From NCBI GenBank assembly GCA_002311385.1, contig DCAE01000113.1:459-13391 (forward strand): a DNA stretch of 12,933 nucleotides, written 5' to 3'. This DNA is from Dehalococcoidia bacterium UBA1141. Its GTDB lineage: Bacteria > Chloroflexota > Dehalococcoidia > Lucifugimonadales > UBA3495. Positions within the stretch are counted from its first letter, which is position 1. Every line of letters begins with the position of its first letter. The position numbers and the translations under genes were made by a program. This document shows, piece by piece, positions 1 through 7,000 of the stretch. Below the pieces are notes generated by a model that worked only from the letters and a program-made list of their open reading frames with translations, made no database searches and was not told the origin of the DNA.

Positions 1-294
1 CCTTCCGGCATCAGGGTCTCCGGAATCGAGGCGTGGGTACGGAAATTGGCTGATGTGGCTTAGTGGACGGGGAGATGGGGAAGAGTAGAACTCCACCAGA
101 ACATGGTTGACGGTGAGATGCCCTACGGCCCCAGCAGGACAGCGAATTGTACTCAACTCGGGCGACGGTTGGGTTCAGACTCGCCAAACCAACTATAATT
201 GTGGCCGCGTGTCGATAGTGTTTGTGATTCAGTTGAGATGCCACAATTGACGCTAAGGGTAGCCTATCACCGGCATCTCGCAGGATAATTAGCC
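1..294. other. No convincing gene; region downstream of the CoA-transferase operon
   Basis: I see no recognisable gene here. A minus-strand frame of 95 codons opens with GTG overlapping the TGA of the CoA-transferase at 295-297, but its translation has no family-like pattern and an atypical composition, so I do not call it. The region holds a 9-bp perfect inverted repeat (AATTGTGGC at 197-205, GCCACAATT at 240-248) with a 34-base spacer. A TATAAT at 194-199 lacks a good -35 partner. No hairpin followed by a T-run is visible, so where the operon's transcript ends is not clear. Confidence 0.5.
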
Positions 295-1524
295 TCACAG
301 CGACAGGTCTGGCTCAAGCTCCTCAATGACCCCGCGGTTCATGTAAGCCTGAACTTGACCTTGTCCCATTCCCAGGAGTTCCTGGAAAACGTAGTGGTTG
401 TGTTCCCCAAATCTGGCGGGACCACGACGAGCGTATCCCGGAGTCTCCGAGAGACGCGGCTCCAGGCGCCTAAGGGAGACAGACGTGTCGGCAGCACCTA
501 TGGGAGTCCGCTCGACATATCCCCTGAATGCAAGGTGTTCGTCTTTCTCGATCAAGTCGGAGATACTCTGGACGGCGCCTGCGGCAATCCCAGATTCTTG
601 TAGGCGGTTCATGACTTGATATGGAGTAAACTGGCGAGTCCACCGGGAAATATTTATGTCTAGATCTTGATGATATTCCAAGCGATTGGCTAGGGTAGCG
701 AATTCGGGATAGCCACTCCAGTCTGGGTCGCCCATAGCCAGTCGTAGGGCCTGCCAGTCTTTTTCGTCCGACACGGCAATCGCGCACCAACTGTCATCGC
801 CCAAACAGGGGTAGCAGCCGTGGGGGGCGGCGTAGCCTAAATTATTTCCCTGGGGCGGAGTAACGTGGCCGTTGGAGAACACGTCCATCACCTCAGGACC
901 CATGACACCTACCAGGGATTCCAACTGAGCTACTTCCAACAACTGACCGCGACCTGTGATTTGGCGTCGTAGCAAGCAAGCCAGCAGCCCAACCATTCCG
1001 TGGGCGGCACTGACAAAGTCGGCATAGGAGGTGCCCATCCCTGCCGGTATGCCGCCAGGGTAGCCAGCCAGCGCGTCAAGGCCGGTCAGCGCCGTTAGAT
1101 TGGGACCGAAGGTAATCTGGTCGCGGAGTGGTCCTGTGCTGCCCATCGGAGGAAATCGAACCATTATTGCGGAAGGATTCAGGCTGTTGACGACGTCCCA
1201 GCCAAGACTCAATCTCTCCATTACGCCGACGCTGTAGTTTTCTACTATGATGTCGCTAATCTCAACTAAGCGTTGGGCGAATTCCCGTCCTTCGGATGTG
1301 GCCAAGTTGAGACCGATTGATAGTTTGTCGGAGCCTGTTTCCACGCCGACACCTTGTGCCATTGCGGGTATCACCCGGGCATCGCCCCTAGCTTTGGCCA
1401 AGACACGGATGACCTCTGCGCCTTGATAGGCCAGGTGTCGTGTAAGTAACGGGCCTGCAAGAACCCAGGTAAAATCCAGCACTCTCATGCCCTCAAGCGC
1501 TCCAGGGCTTCGACTTTCCACCAT
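295..1524 (-). CDS. Class III (CaiB/BaiF) CoA-transferase, subunit with catalytic Asp
   Basis: A 409-residue protein of the usual length for the CaiB/BaiF (class III) CoA-transferase family, which moves CoA between carboxylic acids through an aspartyl-CoA thioester. Family landmarks: an N-terminal LEGMRVLDFTWVLAGPLLTR segment (residues 10-29), GAEVIRV (35-41), VENYSVGVMERLSLGWD (94-110), the STGP turn (129-132), and TGRGQLLEV (190-198). Counting back from GRGQ, the position of the family's catalytic Asp is D169 in SYADF, so the active site is present. The ATG shares one base with the stop of the upstream paralogue (TAATG), and a TAGGGG lies 7 bases upstream, so this start is well supported. 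It is the last gene of the operon. It probably pairs with the upstream paralogue (1524-2786), which lacks the Asp. The substrate cannot be read from sequence. Confidence 0.9.
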   Translation of the reverse strand: MVESRSPGALEGMRVLDFTWVLAGPLLTRHLAYQGAEVIRVLAKARGDARVIPAMAQGVGVETGSDKLSIGLNLATSEGREFAQRLVEISDIIVENYSVGVMERLSLGWDVVNSLNPSAIMVRFPPMGSTGPLRDQITFGPNLTALTGLDALAGYPGGIPAGMGTSYADFVSAAHGMVGLLACLLRRQITGRGQLLEVAQLESLVGVMGPEVMDVFSNGHVTPPQGNNLGYAAPHGCYPCLGDDSWCAIAVSDEKDWQALRLAMGDPDWSGYPEFATLANRLEYHQDLDINISRWTRQFTPYQVMNRLQESGIAAGAVQSISDLIEKDEHLAFRGYVERTPIGAADTSVSLRRLEPRLSETPGYARRGPARFGEHNHYVFQELLGMGQGQVQAYMNRGVIEELEPDLSL

Positions 1525-2786
1525 TAGATGGCCCCTACTTGCGACAAGGAGTTCAACTCTTGTGGCGAGAGTCCTAATTCACCGCAATACACGTCATGAT
1601 TGTGCTCTCCTATCATCGGTGGTCTGCGCTGTACCTGCCAGGGAGTTTCAGCGAGTGTGTAAGGCCGCCCTGGGTACACTATAGTGTCTTCCAATTCCTC
1701 ATGCTCAACTGAGGTCCAGTAGCCTCGATCTTTTAATTGAGGGTCCTGTGGTAAATCGCCCACCGTTCTCATTGGTGAGATAGTAATGTGGCGGAGTTGA
1801 GCCTCCCTGTAAACCTCTTCCTTGGTCCAACGCATGAAGAAGTCTTCGACGATTGGGCGAATCACATGAGTATATTGGGCTCGCTCAGGGGCAGGAGCCT
1901 CGAATCGCTCGTCCAGGATTGCCATGTTCCCCGTGACTTCGTTGATCCAGATCGCGAAAGCGATCCAATGTTCCGGGCGGGCGACATAACAGCAGACCCA
2001 ACCGTCCTGGCAGCGGTAGGTGCCTTGGGGCATACCAAACTGGGGGCGGTCATATCCACACCAGCGACGGAGCACAAAGCCCGTATTTAAGTATCGGGCA
2101 ACTCCAAACTCGGTTATCAGGGAAGAGAGGCTCTCTTGGAGGGAGATATCCACGTGTTGCCCCCTTCCAGTACCGGCGCGGGCCAACAAGGCGAGCAGGG
2201 CTCCCTCAGCTGCGTGAGCGGCTGGTATGTAGCGAGAAGGTGAGGCAGGCCCCTTAACCGGCGGTTGCCCCGGATCTCCACTGCAATACATGGTTCCGCT
2301 CATGGCATAGGCCACTATATCCGAAGTCTCGTAATTACGGTGGGGGCCCGTTTGCCCGAAACCAGAGATGGAAACAAGAACCAGACCTGGGTTGAGATTC
2401 TGCAGGGTGTGAATTCCCAAGCCCCATTTCTCAAGGGTGCCCGGCTTGAAAGTTTCCAAGATTATGTCGCAATTAAGGGCAAGACGCCGAAATATTTGGC
2501 GGCCATCGAAGTTGTCGAGATTTAGGGTGATTGAGCGCTTGCTGGCGTTAAAATACCAGTAGGTGAGACTCCTGTCCGGATTGGGGTGGTTCTGGTAAAA
2601 AGGAGGCAGATTTCTTTCGGAATCCCCTCCTGGGGGCTCTACTTTGATGACGTCGGCCCCTAGGTCGGCCAGAAGGCGACCACAGTACATGCCAAACTCA
2701 TTGGAGAGATCGAGAACTCTCACACCCTCCAGAGCTTTCTCCAACCCATTGCCTTTAGCCGAGGGCGGGACTTGAGTGTTAGCCAC
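1524..2786 (-). CDS. Class III (CaiB/BaiF) CoA-transferase paralogue lacking the catalytic Asp
   Basis: About 420 residues of clear CaiB/BaiF fold: LEGVRVLDLSNEFG (19-32), LGADVIKVEPPGGD (42-55), FKPGTLEKWGLG (113-124), SISGFGQTGP (139-148), GTGRGQHVDISLQE (205-218). I start it at GTG 2786, which follows a GGTGGAG ribosome site and overlaps the upstream gene by 8 bases. A farther GTG at 2987 would add 67 residues of low-complexity sequence lying wholly over the hot-dog gene, so I reject it. Aligning on GRGQ, the catalytic Asp position is R185 (SPSRYIP), so this subunit should not form the aspartyl-CoA intermediate. Known heteromeric class III enzymes (for example benzylsuccinate CoA-transferase BbsE/BbsF) make a two-subunit enzyme with the next gene plausible. 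That pairing is inference. Confidence 0.88.
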   Translation of the reverse strand: MANTQVPPSAKGNGLEKALEGVRVLDLSNEFGMYCGRLLADLGADVIKVEPPGGDSERNLPPFYQNHPNPDRSLTYWYFNASKRSITLNLDNFDGRQIFRRLALNCDIILETFKPGTLEKWGLGIHTLQNLNPGLVLVSISGFGQTGPHRNYETSDIVAYAMSGTMYCSGDPGQPPVKGPASPSRYIPAAHAAEGALLALLARAGTGRGQHVDISLQESLSSLITEFGVARYLNTGFVLRRWCGYDRPQFGMPQGTYRCQDGWVCCYVARPEHWIAFAIWINEVTGNMAILDERFEAPAPERAQYTHVIRPIVEDFFMRWTKEEVYREAQLRHITISPMRTVGDLPQDPQLKDRGYWTSVEHEELEDTIVYPGRPYTLAETPWQVQRRPPMIGEHNHDVYCGELGLSPQELNSLSQVGAI

Positions 2787-3219
2787 TTCGCTCCACCGTG
2801 AGGTACAAGGTGGTGAGGCGGCGAACGAGTTCGCGTCCGTCCTCGTCGCAGGTGGACGTCTTAATTTCAACGAAATCGCGGCCTCGCCTCTGCCCTTTTC
2901 CGGTAACCTTCCCTCTGGTTGTGAGTCGATGGCCTGTCCAAGCGGATTGAAAGTAGGTTTCTTCTTGCTCGGCCAGAATGACTGCACTGGCCTCGAAGTT
3001 GAGTCGCAACAAACGTAGACTTACGGTGCTCAACATAGCGGGATGCAGTCTGACGGATAGATTATCATGAGGATGAAACCACGACGAGCTGTCGGCTACC
3101 TCAGAAGCGTAGTCGACTACGTCCTCGATGCTGAAAAGATGCTCCAATACCCCCAATTCCTGGCCGACGAATACCGCGTCCAGAGTGATAGAAGGAAGGG
3201 TCGGCTCTTGCGCCATCAT
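2779..3219 (-). CDS. MaoC-like hot-dog protein (FAS1-like dehydratase N-domain type)
   Basis: 146 residues with the pattern of the MaoC / FAS1-like dehydratase hot-dog fold. There is an N-terminal strand-and-helix segment with FSIEDVVDYASEVAD (29-43), HPAMLS (59-64) in the place of the hot-dog helix, AEQEETYFQSAWTGHRLTTRGKV (83-105), then RRGRDFVEIKT (111-121) followed by a short strand. Such single-domain proteins usually act as homo- or heterodimers that hydrate or dehydrate enoyl/3-hydroxyacyl-CoA thioesters. I start at the ATG at 3219, which overlaps the stop of the upstream hot-dog gene by four bases (ATGA). A further ATG lies at 3216, and the longer frame to 3237 has no ribosome site. 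Its 3' end overlaps the CoA-transferase start by 8 bases. Most likely it dimerises with the preceding gene product. Confidence 0.75.
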   Translation of the reverse strand: MMAQEPTLPSITLDAVFVGQELGVLEHLFSIEDVVDYASEVADSSSWFHPHDNLSVRLHPAMLSTVSLRLLRLNFEASAVILAEQEETYFQSAWTGHRLTTRGKVTGKGQRRGRDFVEIKTSTCDEDGRELVRRLTTLYLTVERSG

Positions 3220-3623
3220 GGCACCGCAACGGAACAATTCGCTTCCCCTATCACGGCGACTTCTCCGTCGCTCTTTTCAAGGGTAACGTCAAGGATCACC
3301 GAGGAGGAAACCGCCTCCTCTTTCATTTCCTTAAATTGCGCTTTGACCAGAATTTGTTCCTGATTGTATACAGGTCTACGGAAGCGGAGCTTGAGGGAGC
3401 CATCGTCGAACCAAGCCTCGCCGTACACCGAGATAAGCAACTCGGTGACGTAGGCCATCAGTGTCGGAGCGGGCATAAGAGCCCCTTTAAATCCCATCCT
3501 TTGAGCAAATTCATCCGAGTGCATCTGGTTGCCTCCGGCTGGCTTCGCCGGGTCCAGAGACGCGATTTTGGCCAGGCGAGCTACTTCCGTGCCTGCTGCT
3601 AACCCAGTGTCAAATTTAATCAT
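3216..3623 (-). CDS. MaoC-like hot-dog protein, partner of the following gene
   Basis: 135 residues of MaoC-type hot-dog fold. The segment around NQMHSDEFAQRMGFKGALM (32-50) corresponds to the hydratase motif D-x-N-P-x-H-x-D-x-x-A-x-x-x-G. His35 matches the catalytic His and Asp37 the following acid, but the catalytic Asp five residues before the His is Gly30, and the usual I-A-H-G that follows is replaced by MPAPT. After it come the long helix (MAYVTELLISVYGEAW) and LKLRFRRPVYNQEQI, the family's typical strand. ATG 3623 is chosen; the frame could extend to TTG 3644 but with no better ribosome site, and the site at 3623 is itself weak (GGA six bases upstream). It lies 74 bases after the LLM gene. 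Hydratase or thioesterase activity are both possible. Confidence 0.72.
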   Translation of the reverse strand: MIKFDTGLAAGTEVARLAKIASLDPAKPAGGNQMHSDEFAQRMGFKGALMPAPTLMAYVTELLISVYGEAWFDDGSLKLRFRRPVYNQEQILVKAQFKEMKEEAVSSSVILDVTLEKSDGEVAVIGEANCSVAVP

Positions 3624-3697
3624 AAACGATCCAACTGGCAACAAAATAATAGGGATTCTTAACTCGTTGCTTTTATCATCATCTAATCACTGCTTTC

Positions 3698-4729
3698 CTA
3701 TGCCATGTCTTTGATCTTGGGCCAGACCTGCTCTACGAACAACTTATGAAACTCATATGAGTCTTCGTAGCTCATTCCAGGTTTGTTGTCCCACAACTCT
3801 AGATGGTCGGGGGCCGCTCCATCTAGAAGCTCTCGAAGTAGCTTAACCATGTCATCCGGCGTAAGAAAAACTTTGTCCCAGTGCGGCAACTCTTCAGGCG
3901 TTTCCGGGAGTAGAGGTTGCTCTAAAAGCCTATCGTACGCATGTTTGACGTGGAGCAACCCGTCTTTATGTTTGGCCCAAGCCTGCTCCGGGTCCTTAGT
4001 GCAGAAAAAGTTTACGAACATAGAGACTGGGCACTCTTCTTTCGTTCTGCCGTGGCGTGCCAGGGCTTGCTCCCAGTCCTTATACCAGGTCTTCCACCAG
4101 CCAAGATCCTCTCGTTCCAATGACCAACGGCCGGCTGCCATATTGCAGCCATATCCTTCACGGGCGTTCCGTTCCATCGCCTTTGCGTTCATTGCGGGCA
4201 TGTATATGGGCGGGTGCGGCTTCTGGACCGGCTTGGGCATTACCCGGACCCCCTTTAGATGATAATGTCTCCCATCCCAGTCAAATTCCTCCTCCGTCCA
4301 GCATTTCTTAATTATTTGCATCGTTTCGGCGCTACGGCTCAGGTAGCCCCGTTGGTTCCAGCCCAATCCTGCGCTGATAGGCGGATAGACCCCACCTGCT
4401 CCTGCCTTGAAAATCACTCGACCGTTCGAGAGAATATCCACCAATGCCACATCTTCGGCTAAGCGAACAGGATGCCAATCGGGCAGCCGGAACAGATCCG
4501 CGCCGACCAGCATATTCTTAGTCTTCATGGCCACAGCGGTCATCATTGGAATTGGGTTCGAAATATATCCATCGGCCTCAAAATGGTGCTCAGGGAACAC
4601 CACTGACTCAAACCCTAGGTTTTCCAGTTGCACTATGAGTTCCATGAACTGGCTATAGTGTTGCACCCACGGCCGGTGGTATTTGGGGTCTTCTGGATTA
4701 CGCAAGTCGCTTATGATTCCTAACTTCAC
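3698..4729 (-). CDS. LLM-class (luciferase-like) flavin-dependent oxidoreductase
   Basis: 343 residues of the bacterial luciferase-like TIM-barrel family, which use FMN or F420 for monooxygenation or oxidoreduction. Visible hallmarks: MKLGIISDLR at the start (first strand), FPEHHFEADGY (45-55) with the EHHF flavin-site motif, HPVRLAEDVALVDILSNGR (86-104), which is the classic LLM signature, RSAETMQIIKKCW (132-144), and YHLKGVRVMPKPVQKPHPP (156-174). I take GTG 4729 as the start because AGAAGGGTG sits six bases upstream and the protein then begins exactly at the first barrel strand; the open frame continues to TTG 4783 without support. First gene of the coupled group, presumably oxidising an acyl or acyl-CoA intermediate. 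The cofactor (FMN versus F420) cannot be decided from what I see. Confidence 0.92.
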   Translation of the reverse strand: MKLGIISDLRNPEDPKYHRPWVQHYSQFMELIVQLENLGFESVVFPEHHFEADGYISNPIPMMTAVAMKTKNMLVGADLFRLPDWHPVRLAEDVALVDILSNGRVIFKAGAGGVYPPISAGLGWNQRGYLSRSAETMQIIKKCWTEEEFDWDGRHYHLKGVRVMPKPVQKPHPPIYMPAMNAKAMERNAREGYGCNMAAGRWSLEREDLGWWKTWYKDWEQALARHGRTKEECPVSMFVNFFCTKDPEQAWAKHKDGLLHVKHAYDRLLEQPLLPETPEELPHWDKVFLTPDDMVKLLRELLDGAAPDHLELWDNKPGMSYEDSYEFHKLFVEQVWPKIKDMA

Positions 4730-5324
4730 GTCGTTCACCCTTCTAGGTAACAGTGGATTTAAAGGAACCTGGGTTGCGCCCAACTGGGTCCAGGGCGCCT
4801 GCGATGCTCCCGCAGTCGGGGCAGCGTATCAGCACGACAATCCAAACACAAGCGTCAGCAAAATTGCTGAATCCGGCTTCGTCCATGTCGGCTCCACTAA
4901 GACATAGTCGTGCCCCAAGTGGGCCTTTTTTATCGAGGTACAGGAAGATTCCAAGCGCCTCTTTGGTGGAGCCTAATCGCCGTATGACCCATATCTAAAA
5001 TTTTGGCCAGAAATCTGACACTGATCGCGAATAGTTTGAGTAGATTGTCCCCTGTTGCACTCGCTATTCGCACATAGTGTCAGCCTGAAGTGACCAGCAA
5101 CACCTCGGCCACCAGGTGTGACCAATCCTTTTCATTAACGTTCCGAGGCGCTCCAAAACGGGAGTACAGTATGGCCTGACCGGAGCGGGTGTAGAACCAG
5201 CGGCACCAAAAAGACTTGGTTTTGGCGCATCGGTGGCTAGCCTCCTGCTGTTTGACCGATCCCCAGGTCACCCTGAGTTCCGCACCGCTTGGTCCGGTCA
5301 CTGATTTCGTTAGCCCTTCCCCAA
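4730..5324. other. 595-base spacer without a confident gene
   Basis: This lies between the LLM gene and the MFS transporter on the same strand. A 73-codon minus frame (5080-5301, GTG start 23 bases after the MFS stop) has a GGAAGGG 12 bases upstream and no recognisable family, so I do not call it. The part from 4743 to 5073 contains two consecutive protein-like minus frames that may be a decayed regulator (separate entry). No clear promoter or terminator is visible. Whether MFS and LLM share a transcript is therefore open. Confidence 0.4.
4743..5073 (-). pseudogene. Possible frameshifted remnant of a small regulator-like protein
   Basis: Two minus-strand frames too short for usual gene calling abut here. 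The first (GTG 5073 to TAA 4930, 47 residues) contains DNLLKLFAISVRFLAKILDM. The second (open from 4994 to TAG 4743) contains LGSTKEALGIFLYLDKKGPL and later RCPDCGS. Read across the frame change near 4990 they look like one amphipathic, helix-rich protein reminiscent of winged-helix regulators. A shorter alternative is a real 47-residue ORF from ATG 4886, which has GGAG five bases upstream, ends just before the LLM ribosome site, and carries one C-x-x-C. I cannot decide between pseudogene, small protein and chance. Confidence 0.25.
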
Positions 5325-6680
5325 CTAACCTGAGGAACGGATGCTCGGCGGTAAGTGGCGCTCCCAGTCAGGTATCAGGCTAGCGCGAGGTGACGGCAGC
5401 ATCAAAGCGGAGACTAGGCCCAGCAGACTAAAACCAAGGGACATGATCAAGGGAGCTGCATAGGTGTCTGTCATGTCCCACAGTATTCCAGCGAACACTG
5501 GAGCCATCCCCATGCCGAAGCCACCGCCTATGTTCTGCCACCCATAGAGGCTGCCTTGTGGAACGTTACCATAATACTGGCGATTGGCGATTTGAAAGGT
5601 AGGCACCTCGCAACTTTGGCCTATACCAAAGAGGATGGCGAATGCGTAGAAAGCCCAAGCGTCGTGGGCAAAGAGGATGATGAGCAGCGGGAAGGCTTGC
5701 AGGGACATACCTACGACCCATACACTTCTGCAGCCGAAGCGCTCCGCTACCACAGGAACGGCCCCTCGTGCGAAAACCCCGGTGCCCTGTTGAACCGCTA
5801 GAACTCCAGCAGCCACCCCAAGCGACAGGCCAAGGTCCACTGCTATAGCCACCACAAGCACATTTATTATCTGGTGGCCCATGCATCCCCAGGCGTGGAT
5901 GCCGATGAGGTTCCAGAAAGTGCTGGTGCGTTGGGCTTGCTGGAGGAACACCCTGGACCTTATCTTAGCGGTCTCGTCATTCTGCGTCCGTTCGATTGGC
6001 TCGTCCTCAGGAGCACCCAGAGGTCGCAAGCCTATGTCAGCGGGCTCATTGTGGAAGAACCTGACCAGCAAGAGTATCAACACCCCGCCCACTATGCCCG
6101 GAAGCCAGAAGATCCACTTCATGCCCATCTGTTCAAAGGCCGCGCCTATCAAGATAATGAACGCAGTCGCACCCATTCCTTGGAAAGACCACACGGCCCC
6201 CATGGCCAACCCAAGATACCTCCTAAACCACAGGGTGACACCTGATACCAGTAGTATGGTAAAAATGGCGGATGCTATGCCCAGCAAGACGCCAAAGTAG
6301 AGGTAGAATTGCCACAGTTTGGTCATGGTGCCTGTCAGCACCATGCCAGCGGTGAATAGAATTGCTCCAATTAAGAGAAGGCGGCGTACGCCATATCTGT
6401 CCCCCAACCAGCCGACATAGGGGCTAACGATTCCTAACACAAGCCACTGGAGGCTGAAGGCAAAGCTGATGGCAGCATAACTCCACCCGAACCCCGAGTC
6501 GGGGTCGTTCAGATAGGGCACGAGGGCAGCGGCAGCAAATCGAACGGAAGAGGTGACGACCAACATTGTTGTGGCTATGGCCACGATGACCCAGGCGTAG
6601 TGAATCTGCCTTGTCCCGACGGAGAGGCCGGTCGGGCTAAAATTTATGGCCAGCTTGCCTAACCCTCTGAGCTTTAACAT
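5325..6680 (-). CDS. MFS transporter (monocarboxylate/OFA-like)
   Basis: 451 residues with about twelve hydrophobic segments in two halves separated by a charged cytoplasmic loop (about residues 210-252). Motif A of the major facilitator superfamily is intact between TM2 and TM3: GWLGDRYGVRR (90-100, with D94 and R95, R99, R100). TM1 begins near residue 28 after a short basic N-terminus. The second half opens around WNLIGIHAWGCMGHQIINVL (256-275), and a GQSCEVPTFQIANRQYYGNV stretch (354-373) resembles the monocarboxylate/oxalate-formate antiporter type. The start at ATG 6680 has AAGGA six bases upstream. Placed on the same strand as the CoA-transferase operon, it is likely the importer of that pathway's organic acid. 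The substrate is not readable from sequence. Confidence 0.9.
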   Translation of the reverse strand: MLKLRGLGKLAINFSPTGLSVGTRQIHYAWVIVAIATTMLVVTSSVRFAAAALVPYLNDPDSGFGWSYAAISFAFSLQWLVLGIVSPYVGWLGDRYGVRRLLLIGAILFTAGMVLTGTMTKLWQFYLYFGVLLGIASAIFTILLVSGVTLWFRRYLGLAMGAVWSFQGMGATAFIILIGAAFEQMGMKWIFWLPGIVGGVLILLLVRFFHNEPADIGLRPLGAPEDEPIERTQNDETAKIRSRVFLQQAQRTSTFWNLIGIHAWGCMGHQIINVLVVAIAVDLGLSLGVAAGVLAVQQGTGVFARGAVPVVAERFGCRSVWVVGMSLQAFPLLIILFAHDAWAFYAFAILFGIGQSCEVPTFQIANRQYYGNVPQGSLYGWQNIGGGFGMGMAPVFAGILWDMTDTYAAPLIMSLGFSLLGLVSALMLPSPRASLIPDWERHLPPSIRSSG

Positions 6681-7000
6681 TCGAAGTCCTTGAAATTCAT
6701 AATGCCTTGGTCAGTGTTATTCACCAAGAGGGTGTAGCTTGGCATGAGATATTTACCTAGAACTGCATGCTCGAATATTAACAGTCTCGTCAACTCAGGG
6801 TTCACCCTTTAATCCACCTTGCCGCCACAAGTACCCACCCCCAGGGCTTCCCGATGCGGCTCAATTCTTGCAGAGAATTTTTCCGGGGAAGAAACCTTCT
6901 GCAATCACTGATATCCCAGACTTATAATTTGACCTATGATGAGCATGTGGCGTGTCACGTTACAGCTATATGATGACGATTCGAGATCCGGGAGAGCTAT
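6681..7000. promoter_or_regulatory. Divergent control region between MFS and reductase genes
   Basis: A 320-base intergenic stretch separates two divergent genes and must hold both promoters. Facing the plus-strand gene there is a perfect -10 hexamer TATAAT (6923-6928) with no convincing -35, and an extensive inverted repeat just before it (separate entry). Towards the MFS gene a 6-bp inverted repeat, CTTGGT (6706-6711) and ACCAAG (6723-6728), sits about 26-48 bases before its start and could be an operator. I could not find a convincing -35/-10 pair for the MFS gene. Confidence 0.5.
6868..6904. repeat. Nested inverted repeat upstream of a TATAAT box
   Basis: Outer arms TTGCAGA (6868-6874) and TCTGCAA (6898-6904) are perfect complements. 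Inside lies TTCC-GG-GGAA (6881-6890), whose centre falls within half a base of the outer repeat's centre. The whole unit ends 18 bases before the TATAAT at 6923. Two concentric dyads upstream of a -10 box are what a dimeric regulator's operator would look like, though no regulator gene is nearby. The lack of a T-run argues against a terminator. Confidence 0.4.

Noticed and set aside
11..298. 95-codon minus frame whose GTG overlaps the stop of the last CoA-transferase
   Set aside because: Overlap looks operon-like, but the translation has no domain pattern, many isolated Arg/Pro/Ser/Cys residues and no ribosome site; probably chance.
2787..2987. N-terminal extension of CoA-transferase A to GTG 2987
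   Set aside because: It lies entirely over the hot-dog gene, reads as low-complexity Arg/Pro/Ser sequence, and the GTG at 2786 has a ribosome site and begins just before the family's first strand.
4730..4783. Longer LLM start at TTG 4783
   Set aside because: No ribosome site, while GTG 4729 has AGAAGGGTG six bases upstream and starts at the family's usual first residues.
5080..5301. 73-codon minus frame after the MFS gene
   Set aside because: Trp/Cys/Ser-rich translation without recognisable pattern, weak and distant ribosome site.
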